From positions 17,854 through 81,853 of the forward strand of contig JBOHRN010000025.1 of NCBI GenBank assembly GCA_050732775.1: a DNA stretch of 64,000 bases, in the 5' to 3' direction. The position numbers and the translations under genes were made by a program. Source of the stretch: JBOHRN01 sp050732775 (GTDB taxonomy: Bacteria; Gemmatimonadota; Gemmatimonadetes; Longimicrobiales; Longimicrobiaceae). The notes beneath the pieces are model-generated. The model was not told the DNA's origin. It ran no database searches and saw only the letters and a program-made list of their open reading frames with translations. Below are positions 1 to 7,358 of this stretch, in pieces; position 1 is the stretch's first letter, and each line of letters starts with the position of its first letter.

Positions 1-41
1 ACGGCCTGCGCGACGCCCTCGACCCCCGGCTCAAGATATGA
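1..41 (+). CDS. C-terminal tail of a dipeptide/oligopeptide ABC permease (partial)
   Basis: Only the last 12 codons are inside the window. Read in the third frame they give GLRDALDPRLKI and then TGA at 39-41. A C-terminus of the form GLRDxLDPRL is typical of the second permease subunit (DppC/OppC) of peptide ABC importers. The stop overlaps the start of the next gene in an ATGA junction, and that gene encodes the matching ATPase. The assignment therefore rests on a short tail plus very consistent context. The rest of the gene lies upstream of the window. Confidence 0.75.
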   Translation, partial: GLRDALDPRLKI

Positions 42-1165
42 CGGAACCCATCCTCGAGGTCCACGACCTGCGCACCTACTTCCACACCGAAGACGGCACC
101 GCCCGCGCGGTGGACGGGGTGTCTTTTCACCTGAATCCGGGCGAGACGCTCGGCGTGGTGGGCGAATCGGGGTGCGGCAAGTCGGTCACGGCGCTGTCGG
201 TCATGCGGCTGATCCCGGAGCCGCCGGGGAGGATCGAAGAGGGGTCGCGCATCCTCTTCCGCGGCGGCCGGGGCGAGGAAGACCTGGTGCGGGCCGGCGA
301 GGAGCGTATGCGGCAGATCAGGGGCAACGATATCGCCATGATCTTCCAGGAGCCGATGACCTCTCTCAACCCGGTCTTCACCGTGGGTGACCAGATCGAG
401 GAGTCGCTCCGGCTGCACCAGGGGTTGGGAAAGAAGGAGGCGCGCGGGCGCGCCATCGAGATGCTCGAAACGGTGGGCATCCCCATTCCCCGACAGCGGG
501 TAAACGAATACCCCCACCAACTCTCCGGCGGGATGCGCCAGAGGGTGATGATAGCGATGGCCCTGGCGTGCGATCCCAAGCTGCTGATCGCGGACGAACC
601 CACCACCGCCCTCGACGTGACCATCCAGGCCCAGATCCTGGAGCTCCTGAACCGTCTCCAAGAGGAGCTGGGGATGTCGATCATCCTCATCACCCACGAC
701 CTGGGAGTGGTGGCCGAGGTGTGCGACCGGGTGCTGGTCATGTACGCGGGGCAGCTGTTCGAGGAGGGTTCGGCCGAAGACATCTTCCGCGACCCCCAGA
801 ACCCTTACACCGAAGGGCTGTTGCGCTCGATCCCCAAGCTGGGAACGCGGGTGGAGCGGCTGGCGGTGATACCCGGCGTGGTACCGGCGCCCACCAACTG
901 GCCAAAAGGGTGCCGCTTTCACGCCCGCTGCCCGTACGGGTGGGAGAAGACCGAGCGCGAGGAGCCGCCGCTCTTCGAGCTGGGAGGGGGCCGCAAGAGC
1001 AAGTGTTGGTTGGTGGAGCAGCCGGAGCGGCGCGAGGAGGTCCGCCGCACCACCGGCGGATTTACCCCCCAGGGCGCGCTCACCGGCACGGGGGCTAGGA
1101 CTCCCGCGGCCGGTGACCCGGACGAACTCCGGCTCAACGACGAGCTAGCGGGAGAGAAAGCGTGA
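38..1165 (+). CDS. dppD: Peptide ABC transporter ATPase (DppD/OppD type)
   Basis: This is a cytoplasmic ATPase subunit that powers import of di- or oligopeptides (or nickel, which the same family can carry). The Walker A motif GESGCGKS lies near residues 42-49, the ABC signature LSGGMRQR near 163, and Walker B LLIADEPTTALD near 183-194, with the H-loop THD following. The C-terminal region holds the oligopeptide-transporter extension with paired cysteines (RCPYGW... KSKCWL). At 375 aa it is longer than the usual 320-350 aa because of a low-complexity tail of about 40 residues. It overlaps the upstream permease by ATGA and the next ATPase by GTGA, so the three are one translationally coupled operon. 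Substrate cannot be told from the sequence. Confidence 0.93.
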   Translation: MTEPILEVHDLRTYFHTEDGTARAVDGVSFHLNPGETLGVVGESGCGKSVTALSVMRLIPEPPGRIEEGSRILFRGGRGEEDLVRAGEERMRQIRGNDIAMIFQEPMTSLNPVFTVGDQIEESLRLHQGLGKKEARGRAIEMLETVGIPIPRQRVNEYPHQLSGGMRQRVMIAMALACDPKLLIADEPTTALDVTIQAQILELLNRLQEELGMSIILITHDLGVVAEVCDRVLVMYAGQLFEEGSAEDIFRDPQNPYTEGLLRSIPKLGTRVERLAVIPGVVPAPTNWPKGCRFHARCPYGWEKTEREEPPLFELGGGRKSKCWLVEQPERREEVRRTTGGFTPQGALTGTGARTPAAGDPDELRLNDELAGEKA

Positions 1166-2286
1166 CGGCGGTCGTTCCCGGCCACGAGGAGCTCGCGCTT
1201 CCGGACCGGGTCCACGAACACGTCCCGGAGGCCGAACTCCCCCCCGCCAAGGGAGATTCGGATCTGAGGGGCGAACCCGCCTCCGGCGTAGAGCCCCCCG
1301 GCGACGCCCTCATGATGGTCAGCCGGCTCAAGAAGTACTTCCCCATCCATAAGGGTTTCCTCAAGCTGCACACCGGCGACGTCAAGGCGGTCGACGGGGT
1401 CGACTTCTACATCCGCCGGGGCGAAACGCTGGGGCTGGTGGGGGAGTCGGGGTGCGGCAAGAGCACCCTGGGCCGCACTCTGCTGCGCTTGGAAGAGCCG
1501 ACCGCGGGGGAAGTTCGTTTCGACGGGCAGAGCGTCTTCGAAATGGACCGGAGGGCGTTACGGCACTACCGGCGGCGGGTGCAGATCGTTTTCCAGGATC
1601 CGTTCTCGTCGCTCAACCCGCGTATGACGGTGGGCGATATGTTGCGCGAGGTGCTCAAGGTTCACCGGCTAGCGAAGGGCGAGGCCGCCCGCCGCCGGGT
1701 GGGCGAGCTATTGGAGATAGTGGGGCTACGGCCCGAACACGCGGTTCGCTACCCGCACGAATTTTCGGGCGGGCAGCGCCAGAGGATCGGCATCGCCCGC
1801 GCCCTGGCCGTGGAGCCGGAGATGATCGTCTGCGACGAACCGGTCTCGGCGCTGGACGTGTCGGTGCAGGCCCAGGTGATCAACCTGCTGGAGGACCTCC
1901 AGGACGAATTCGGGCTCGCCTACCTGTTCATAGCCCACGACCTCTCGGTGGTCGAACACATCTCCGACCGGGTGGCGGTCATGTACTTGGGCAAGATCGT
2001 GGAGCTGGCCAAGGCCGACCCCCTCTACCAAAACCCGCTCATGCCGTACACCCGGGCGCTCCTCTCGGCGGTGCCCGTGCCCAAACCGGGCAGAGAAAGG
2101 GAGCGCGTGGTGCTGGAGGGCGACGTGCCATCGCCAGCCAACCCTCCCTCCGGGTGCCCCTTTCACCCCCGCTGTCCCCACCCGCTCAAGGACGCCGACT
2201 GCGGCAAAATCGAGCCGTCCCTGGTAGACAAGGGAGGCCGTCACTTCGCCGCCTGTATCAAGGTGAAGTTGGGAGAGGGAGAGTAA
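1162..2286 (+). CDS. dppF: Peptide ABC transporter ATPase (DppF/OppF type)
   Basis: This is the second ATPase of the peptide importer and would pair with the preceding DppD-like subunit. Walker A is GESGCGKS, the signature FSGGQRQRIGIARAL, Walker B MIVCDEPVSALDVS, and the C-terminal oligopeptide extension contains the cysteine-rich CPFHPRCPHP stretch. The start chosen is the GTG in a GTGA overlap with dppD. It gives an unusual, acidic, proline-rich leader of about 50 residues before the ABC domain. An internal ATG at 1312 (residue 51) would give a protein of family-normal length and is a real alternative. It is the last gene of the operon, and a new promoter follows. Confidence 0.92.
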   Translation: MTAVVPGHEELALPDRVHEHVPEAELPPAKGDSDLRGEPASGVEPPGDALMMVSRLKKYFPIHKGFLKLHTGDVKAVDGVDFYIRRGETLGLVGESGCGKSTLGRTLLRLEEPTAGEVRFDGQSVFEMDRRALRHYRRRVQIVFQDPFSSLNPRMTVGDMLREVLKVHRLAKGEAARRRVGELLEIVGLRPEHAVRYPHEFSGGQRQRIGIARALAVEPEMIVCDEPVSALDVSVQAQVINLLEDLQDEFGLAYLFIAHDLSVVEHISDRVAVMYLGKIVELAKADPLYQNPLMPYTRALLSAVPVPKPGRERERVVLEGDVPSPANPPSGCPFHPRCPHPLKDADCGKIEPSLVDKGGRHFAACIKVKLGEGE

Positions 2287-2312
2287 AGGCCGTACGAACG
2301 TCCGAGCCGCTC

Positions 2313-2341
2313 TTGACACCCGCCGAACGAGAGGGTAACTT
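2313..2341 (+). promoter_or_regulatory. Sigma70-like promoter for the TolQ/ExbB-like gene
   Basis: A perfect -35 hexamer TTGACA (2313-2318) is followed after 17 bp by TAACTT (2336-2341). The predicted transcription start near 2348 leaves a leader of about 70 nt before the TTG start at 2417. It separates the following gene from the peptide-transporter operon. Confidence 0.55.
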
Positions 2342-2416
2342 CGGCTCTCGTCCCCGCTTCCTGGCGGGGTGTTTGGTCGTGAAACCGTACACCATCCGTC
2401 ATCGGGAGGCCGAACC

Positions 2417-3118
2417 TTGAGTAGTCCGCTCGCTCTTCTGCTTCAGATCCCCGGGCTCGAAGCGCCCGAAATGACGTTCACCGAGCAGGTCGCCCAGCTG
2501 TGGGAAGACGGCGGCTTCATGATGTGGTTCCTGGCCGCCGCGGCTCTGGTCGGACTGGTGGTAATCATCTGGAAGCTGGTCGACCTGACCACCAAGTCGG
2601 CCCGCACCCAGCGCACCCTGCGCGAGGTAGACGAGCTGGTAGAACAGGGGCGCTTCCAGGAGGCGCTGCGGGTGGCCGAAGAGTCGGACTCCCCGGCCGG
2701 GCGGGTGCTGGCCGAGGGGTTGCGCCGCAGCCACGAGGGCACCGAGCGGGTCATCAAGGCGATCGAGAACGCCGGCATGATCGAGATGGCCCGGCTGGAG
2801 CGCGGGCTGGTGATCCTGGCCACGGTGTCGACGGTGGGTCCCCTGCTCGGCTTTCTGGGTACGGTGATCGGGATGATCGAGGCGTTCCAGGCCATCGAAC
2901 TGGCCGGCGAGGTAGAGGCCACCCTGGTGGCCGGAGGCATCAAGGTGGCCCTCATAACCACCGCTGCCGGGCTCATCATCGCCATTCCGGTCAGTATCAT
3001 GCATAACTACTTCGTGGCTAAGATCGACCGCATGGTGATCGACATGGAGGAGTCGGCCCAGCGGACCATCGACGCGCTGCACGAGGTGGAGGCAGGGCGC
3101 GCTACCGCCACCGTCTAG
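2417..3118 (+). CDS. MotA/TolQ/ExbB proton channel family protein
   Basis: This is an inner-membrane proton-channel subunit of the TolQ/ExbB/MotA family, which couples proton flow to work in the envelope. A first transmembrane segment (FLAAAALVGLVVIIW) is followed by a cytoplasmic helical stretch. The family core then reads ATVSTVGPLLGFLGTVIGMI, and a last helix follows (ALITTAAGLIIAIPVSIMHNY). The start is a TTG at 2417, because GGGAGG sits 7 bp upstream and the protein then begins SSPLALLLQ. An upstream in-frame GTG at 2369 has no such site. It has its own promoter and terminator and no ExbD/TolR partner next to it. Partners may be the ExbD-like genes at 18.0-18.9 kb or lie elsewhere. Confidence 0.88.
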   Translation: MSSPLALLLQIPGLEAPEMTFTEQVAQLWEDGGFMMWFLAAAALVGLVVIIWKLVDLTTKSARTQRTLREVDELVEQGRFQEALRVAEESDSPAGRVLAEGLRRSHEGTERVIKAIENAGMIEMARLERGLVILATVSTVGPLLGFLGTVIGMIEAFQAIELAGEVEATLVAGGIKVALITTAAGLIIAIPVSIMHNYFVAKIDRMVIDMEESAQRTIDALHEVEAGRATATV

Positions 3119-3139
3119 CCAGCGCCGCCGCCCGCCCGG

Positions 3140-3172
3140 GAGGGCCGCCCCAGCGGGCGGCCCTCTTTTTTT
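3140..3172 (+). terminator. Intrinsic terminator after the TolQ/ExbB-like gene
   Basis: A perfect 11-bp stem (3140-3150 paired with 3155-3165) closes a four-base loop (CAGC). It is followed directly by a run of seven T (3166-3172). It lies 22 bp after the stop codon and is the clearest Rho-independent terminator in the window. Confidence 0.92.
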
Positions 3173-3205
3173 CTTGCGGCGCGGAACCTGCCAACTGAGA
3201 AGGGC

Positions 3206-5605
3206 ATGTCGCCCCGCTACCTCGTAACCCTGGTCATGACCGGACTGCTAGCCCTGCCCCTCGCCCTCTTGCTGATTCTTGCTCCCGCAGACGATCCAGG
3301 CTCCGAGGCGGAGCGCCGGGTAAGCGCCCAGGTGGCGGCGATGGACCCGGACGAAGTCCTCGCCGAGGCCCGCGCCCTGATGGAGGGCGGCCGGAGCTGG
3401 CGAGCCGCCCGGCTCCTACGCGAGTACTTGGACCGGGAGCCGGAGCCGTCCGTGCAGGCGGTCCTTTTGGCGGCCCACGCCGAGGCCGGGTGGGGGGGGT
3501 GGAGTAGGGTGCGAGAGCTGTTGGGCGGCCAGGAGTGGCTGGCGGAGGAAGGGGGAGAGGGGCTCTTCCTGCTGGCCCGCGCCCTCGACGAGGAGGGCGA
3601 AGCAGAAGAGGCGGCCGCCGCTTACGACCGTTACCTCCGGGCTGCCGACCCCGGGGACGCCGCCGGGCGGCGCACGGTGGCCCGGCTGCGCCTAGGGCTC
3701 GCCCTACTGCGGGCGGGCAGGGTCACACGCGGCGTTACCGAGGTGGAAGCGGTAAAGGAGCGTTTCGGGAGCGCGGCCGAATGGGTAGAAGTGGCCGCCG
3801 CCGAGGCGCTCGCCGTGAGCGGAGATACCTCTGCGGTCAACCGCTTGATCGGGGCTTTCGACGACGGAGTGCTGGGGCTCCGCCAGCGCCGCGCCGCCTT
3901 CGAGGCCGCCATGCGGGCCGGGGGTTTTGCCCGGGCCCGCGAGATCGCCCGCGAGGCGCGGGCGTGGGCCAGGACCGGTAATAGCCAAGCCGAGTTTCTG
4001 CTGAACTCCGCCCGCGCCGCGCTGGAGATGGGGGATGAGCCGCCCGCCCGCGCCGCGCTGCGTGGCGCCCTGGAGCGAGCGCCGACCAGCCAGTACGGCA
4101 GCGAAGCCGCGCGTATCCTGGAGGGGCTGGGCCGGCTGTCGGCTGCCGACCGGTTGGCGTTGGCCCGCCAGCGCGACCTGGTGGGGCAAGACCGGGAGGC
4201 CGCTAACGGGTACCGGGCGTGGCTCGACTCCGGGGCGGGGGGCGCGGCTGAGCGGCGCCGGGTGCGCATGGAGTTGGGCGGCGCCCTCTTCGACGCGGGC
4301 CGCCACGCGGAGGCGATTGAGGCGCTCCGCCCCCTCTCGGGCGATCCCGAAGCCCTCTTGCTGATCGGCCGGGCCCAGAACCGGCGAGGAGATCTGGACG
4401 CCGCCCGCGCTAGCTTTCTGGAGTTGGCCCGCTCCCGCTCCGGTACCGGGCTAGGGGTGGAGGCCCTCTTCCTGGTGGCCGATCTGAGCCACGACGCCGG
4501 TGAACTGGAGCGCGCCCGGGAAGGGTACCGCCGCCTCGCCGCGGAGTACCCGGGGCGCGACCGGATGGGGCTCTCGGTGATGCGGCTGGCCGGGATGGAG
4601 TATCTGGCAGAGGAGTACGCCGAAGCCGCCGCCCTCTGGGAGGAGTACCGGAACCGCTACCCGGGGGGAGACCGCTGGCTTCAGGCCACTTACTGGGCGG
4701 CGCGGGCGTACCAACAGGCGGGGCAGAACGAGGAGGCCGGGAGCCGGTACCGGGCGGTGCGCCAGCGGGAGCCGCTCTCGTACTACTCCCTGCAAGCGGC
4801 CAAACGTCTCGGCGAAGAGTTCTGGCCGCCCCCCATGGGTCCGTCTCCGCCGGAGGACCAGGCGGCCCGGCGCACCGTGGAGGGATGGATGCGGGGGGTG
4901 GACCTCTTGCGGGCGGCGGGGATGTTTGACGAGGCGACGGCCGAGGTGAACCGCGTTGCTGACAGCGCCGCCGGGGCCAGCCGGGCGGTCAACTACGAAT
5001 TGGCCGAGGCGTTGAACGAACGTGGCTTCACCTTGCGGGGTATCCGCCTCGGTCTGGCCCTGGAGCGCGCGGTCAGTAGGCCAAACCCCCGGTTGCTGCG
5101 TATCCTCTACCCCTTTCCCTACCGTGAGCTGATCTCTTCCGAGGCCCGCGAGCGGGGGTTGGACCCGTTTCTGGCCGCGGCTTTGATCCGGCAGGAGTCT
5201 CTGTTCGAGGCCCGCATAACCTCGCCCGTGGGCGCGCGCGGGCTCATGCAAGTGATGCCGGAGACCGGCCGCCAGGTGGCAGGGCCGCTCGGCCTGGGGG
5301 AGTGGGACCCCGAAGTGCTATACCACCCCGAGATCAACACTTTCTTGGGAATGCGCTACTTGGCCGACCAGATGGAGGCGCACGATGGCTCTCTGCCCTC
5401 GGTTTTCTCTGCCTACAACGCCGGACCCCACCGCGTCGAGAGGTGGAGCGGTTTCCCGGAGTACGGCGACGAGGAGCTCTTCACCGAGCGCATCCCGTTC
5501 CGCGAGACCCGAAACTACGTAAAGATCCTCACGCGCAACCTGGCGATCTACCGGGCACTGTACGGTGAAGGGGGAGAGGGCGGAGGCCGGGAAGCGCCGG
5601 GCTGA
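3206..5605 (+). CDS. Slt70-like lytic transglycosylase with long TPR domain
   Basis: This periplasmic or membrane-anchored murein hydrolase would cleave the MurNAc-GlcNAc bond. An N-terminal hydrophobic segment (about residues 5-28) serves as signal or anchor. Residues 50-600 are alanine- and arginine-rich TPR-like helical repeats. The SLT goose-lysozyme domain is at the C-terminus, from about 640. There the catalytic glutamate sits in ALIRQESLF, followed by SPVGARGLMQVMP and AYNAGP, all hallmark motifs. At 799 aa it is larger than E. coli Slt70 (about 645 aa). The start ATG follows GAGAAGGG. The 3' end overlaps the next gene by 41 bp in another frame. Confidence 0.93.
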   Translation: MSPRYLVTLVMTGLLALPLALLLILAPADDPGSEAERRVSAQVAAMDPDEVLAEARALMEGGRSWRAARLLREYLDREPEPSVQAVLLAAHAEAGWGGWSRVRELLGGQEWLAEEGGEGLFLLARALDEEGEAEEAAAAYDRYLRAADPGDAAGRRTVARLRLGLALLRAGRVTRGVTEVEAVKERFGSAAEWVEVAAAEALAVSGDTSAVNRLIGAFDDGVLGLRQRRAAFEAAMRAGGFARAREIAREARAWARTGNSQAEFLLNSARAALEMGDEPPARAALRGALERAPTSQYGSEAARILEGLGRLSAADRLALARQRDLVGQDREAANGYRAWLDSGAGGAAERRRVRMELGGALFDAGRHAEAIEALRPLSGDPEALLLIGRAQNRRGDLDAARASFLELARSRSGTGLGVEALFLVADLSHDAGELERAREGYRRLAAEYPGRDRMGLSVMRLAGMEYLAEEYAEAAALWEEYRNRYPGGDRWLQATYWAARAYQQAGQNEEAGSRYRAVRQREPLSYYSLQAAKRLGEEFWPPPMGPSPPEDQAARRTVEGWMRGVDLLRAAGMFDEATAEVNRVADSAAGASRAVNYELAEALNERGFTLRGIRLGLALERAVSRPNPRLLRILYPFPYRELISSEARERGLDPFLAAALIRQESLFEARITSPVGARGLMQVMPETGRQVAGPLGLGEWDPEVLYHPEINTFLGMRYLADQMEAHDGSLPSVFSAYNAGPHRVERWSGFPEYGDEELFTERIPFRETRNYVKILTRNLAIYRALYGEGGEGGGREAPG

Positions 5606-6209
5606 GGCCGGAGATGGCGCCAACCGTGGCGGGCGGCGCCGGGAAGAGTTGCGCAAGGCGATCCACCTGGCGTCGGTCGCCGTGCCCCTCTTCTTCTGGT
5701 TTTCTCCCCGGCGGCTTGCGACTTTGGCGCTGATCGGAGTTGCCGCCCTCGCCGTCGCGATCGACGTCTCACGCTTGCGCTTGCGCGGCTTCCGTTACGG
5801 CTTCCTGCGCCGGACGCGCGACATGCTGCGCTCCCGCGAGCGGAAGAGCTTTGCGGGCGCCACCTATCTGGCGCTCGCTTACGCCGCCGTCGCCGTACTC
5901 TTTCCAACGCCGGTCGCGGTCGCGGCGATGCTTTACGGCGCTCTCGGCGACGCGGCGGCTGCCCTGGTGGGGCGGCGGTGGGGGCGGCACCGTACAACCG
6001 GCGGCAAGAGTTGGGAGGGGGCTCTTGCCGGCTTCGCCGTCTGCCTGGGGGTGGGGTTTCTGATTCCGGGCGTCTCGCCGGCCGCGGCTCTCTTGGGGGC
6101 GGCGGCGGCGGCCGGGCTGGAGCTCGCCGACCTACCCCCCGACGACAACCTCTGGGTAGTGTTGGGGGGAGGCGCGGTGCTCGCGCTGGCGGGTGCCCTT
6201 TTCGGCTGA
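5565..6209 (+). CDS. Diacylglycerol/polyprenol (phytol, dolichol) kinase family membrane protein
   Basis: This is a small integral membrane protein of the SEC59/VTE5-like kinase superfamily, relatives of which phosphorylate isoprenoid alcohols with CTP. It begins with the conserved RREELRKAIHLASVAVPLFFW segment. It also contains the family motif LYGALGDAAAALVGRRWGRH and GKSWEGALAGF, and about six hydrophobic helices. The reported GTG start overlaps the lytic transglycosylase gene by 41 bp. An in-frame TTG at 5649, just before LRKAIH, would remove a charged leader and abolish the overlap. Substrate is not knowable here; undecaprenol, phytol or another polyprenol are options. Confidence 0.8.
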   Translation: MKGERAEAGKRRAEAGDGANRGGRRREELRKAIHLASVAVPLFFWFSPRRLATLALIGVAALAVAIDVSRLRLRGFRYGFLRRTRDMLRSRERKSFAGATYLALAYAAVAVLFPTPVAVAAMLYGALGDAAAALVGRRWGRHRTTGGKSWEGALAGFAVCLGVGFLIPGVSPAAALLGAAAAAGLELADLPPDDNLWVVLGGGAVLALAGALFG

Positions 6210-6215
6210 ACCGGA

Positions 6216-6674
6216 CTAACTGTCCTCCTCGTCACCCTCCGGTCCGGCCACCACCAAGGTGGTGCGCATCCCCTTGTCGTCGTGGCTCTCACCGTCGTCG
6301 GCGGTCAGGTCGCAGATCACGTCGTAGCTGCCCGGCTCCAAGCTAGTGGTGAGGTCCGCTACCCCCCCGCTCGGCTCGATCCCGTGTACCTCCTCCTCGA
6401 AGCCGTCCCGGAGGACCTCGAATTCGTGCTCTACGCTCCCCTCGTTGACGATCTGAAAGGTTACCTCGCCCGGCGGCACGGTGTCGCGGGAGAGGTCGAT
6501 GGCCCACTCCCGCAGCCGGACCGCCACCACCGTACCGGCCTCGGTCAGCTCTGGCATACCGGCGTTGGTCTCGGTCTCGGGCACCACGTCAGTCGCCGGA
6601 GACGGCTCTTCGTCGGCGCACGCGGCAAGGGCCAAAAGGGCGGCGAGCGGAAGCAGTACTCTCTTCGGATTCAT
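6216..6674 (-). CDS. Cupredoxin-like lipoprotein
   Basis: This is an exported lipoprotein. Residues 1-19 are a lipoprotein signal ending in LALAAC, with Cys19 as the lipidation site. After an acidic linker, residues 45-146 form one cupredoxin-like domain with the motifs VNEGSVEHEFEV and GSYDVICDLTADDGESHDDKGM. His83, Cys121, His131 and Met136 could form a type 1 copper site, but the Cys-to-His loop carries an acidic insertion compared with plastocyanin-like proteins. It is related in layout to the lipoprotein at 20364-20747. Its ATG overlaps the stop of the upstream DCC-family gene (ATGA), so the two are co-translated. Electron transfer or copper binding is inference. Confidence 0.8.
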   Translation of the reverse strand: MNPKRVLLPLAALLALAACADEEPSPATDVVPETETNAGMPELTEAGTVVAVRLREWAIDLSRDTVPPGEVTFQIVNEGSVEHEFEVLRDGFEEEVHGIEPSGGVADLTTSLEPGSYDVICDLTADDGESHDDKGMRTTLVVAGPEGDEEDS

Positions 6675-7285
6675 GGTCTTTCCGGTTCAAGTGAAGGCGC
6701 CTCTTCGCTACATCCCAGCCGGTGGCGGTTGCGGGAAAAGGCGCGGTAGAGCCCTTCTGCGACCGGCACCGAGTAGGGGGCCGAGAACGCCCACGCAAAC
6801 ATCCGACCACGGGTCAAAAGACTGAGCACCGCCTCTGCCGCGGCCACCCCCTCCCGGGTTGCTCCGCCGGGCTCTATGAGTTGCACGGAGCTCTCAAACG
6901 CTGCGGGCGAAATCCATGGAAAGCGGTTGGGGACCTCGGAGTCTTGAAAGGGGACGAATTCGACTCGCCCATCCCCATCCCATTCCCGCAGAACCGAGAC
7001 GATGTGGCCGCACACCCGGCACTTACCATCGTACACCAGGGTGTGACGGCCCTCTACCTCCCCGGCTTCGTGCCGCACCACCCCGAGAGCGTCGTAGAGG
7101 TACGAGTAGCCGCTCAACCCGCGGCGCAGGAGCTCTCCGCCGGCCAGCGCAAAGAGGGCCCGCATTCGTATCCATCCGGCGGCCAGGAGCGCGCTTCCCA
7201 GCGCTACCGATGTCCACCTCTCGCGCGGGCTCACGTTCCGGTAAGGAGGCGTGGGGCCGCGATCGACGTGTGAGTTTTTCACCAC
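6671..7285 (-). CDS. DUF2892-like membrane segment fused to DCC-family thiol-disulfide oxidoreductase (DUF393)
   Basis: The N-terminal part (NVSPRERWTSVALGSALLAAG... RRGLSGYSYLYDALGV) looks like the DUF2892 inner-membrane hairpin found in YgaP-like proteins. The C-terminal part is the DCC-family thioredoxin-like fold, starting TLVYDGKCRVCGHIV with a CxxC pair. It ends with hydrophobic and cationic segments. The open frame runs much further upstream only as antisense of the MATE gene, so a start at the GTG-GTG pair (7285/7282) is taken. No good ribosome site is visible. It overlaps the cupredoxin lipoprotein gene by ATGA, which suggests a shared envelope redox or copper role. Confidence 0.75.
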   Translation of the reverse strand: MVKNSHVDRGPTPPYRNVSPRERWTSVALGSALLAAGWIRMRALFALAGGELLRRGLSGYSYLYDALGVVRHEAGEVEGRHTLVYDGKCRVCGHIVSVLREWDGDGRVEFVPFQDSEVPNRFPWISPAAFESSVQLIEPGGATREGVAAAEAVLSLLTRGRMFAWAFSAPYSVPVAEGLYRAFSRNRHRLGCSEEAPSLEPERP

Positions 7286-7358
7286 AGTTTTTTGTGGAGG
7301 AATCGTGCCAGAGCCCTTGACTACGCGGATACCTTCCAGGGCCCGACTCCGGAGATCC

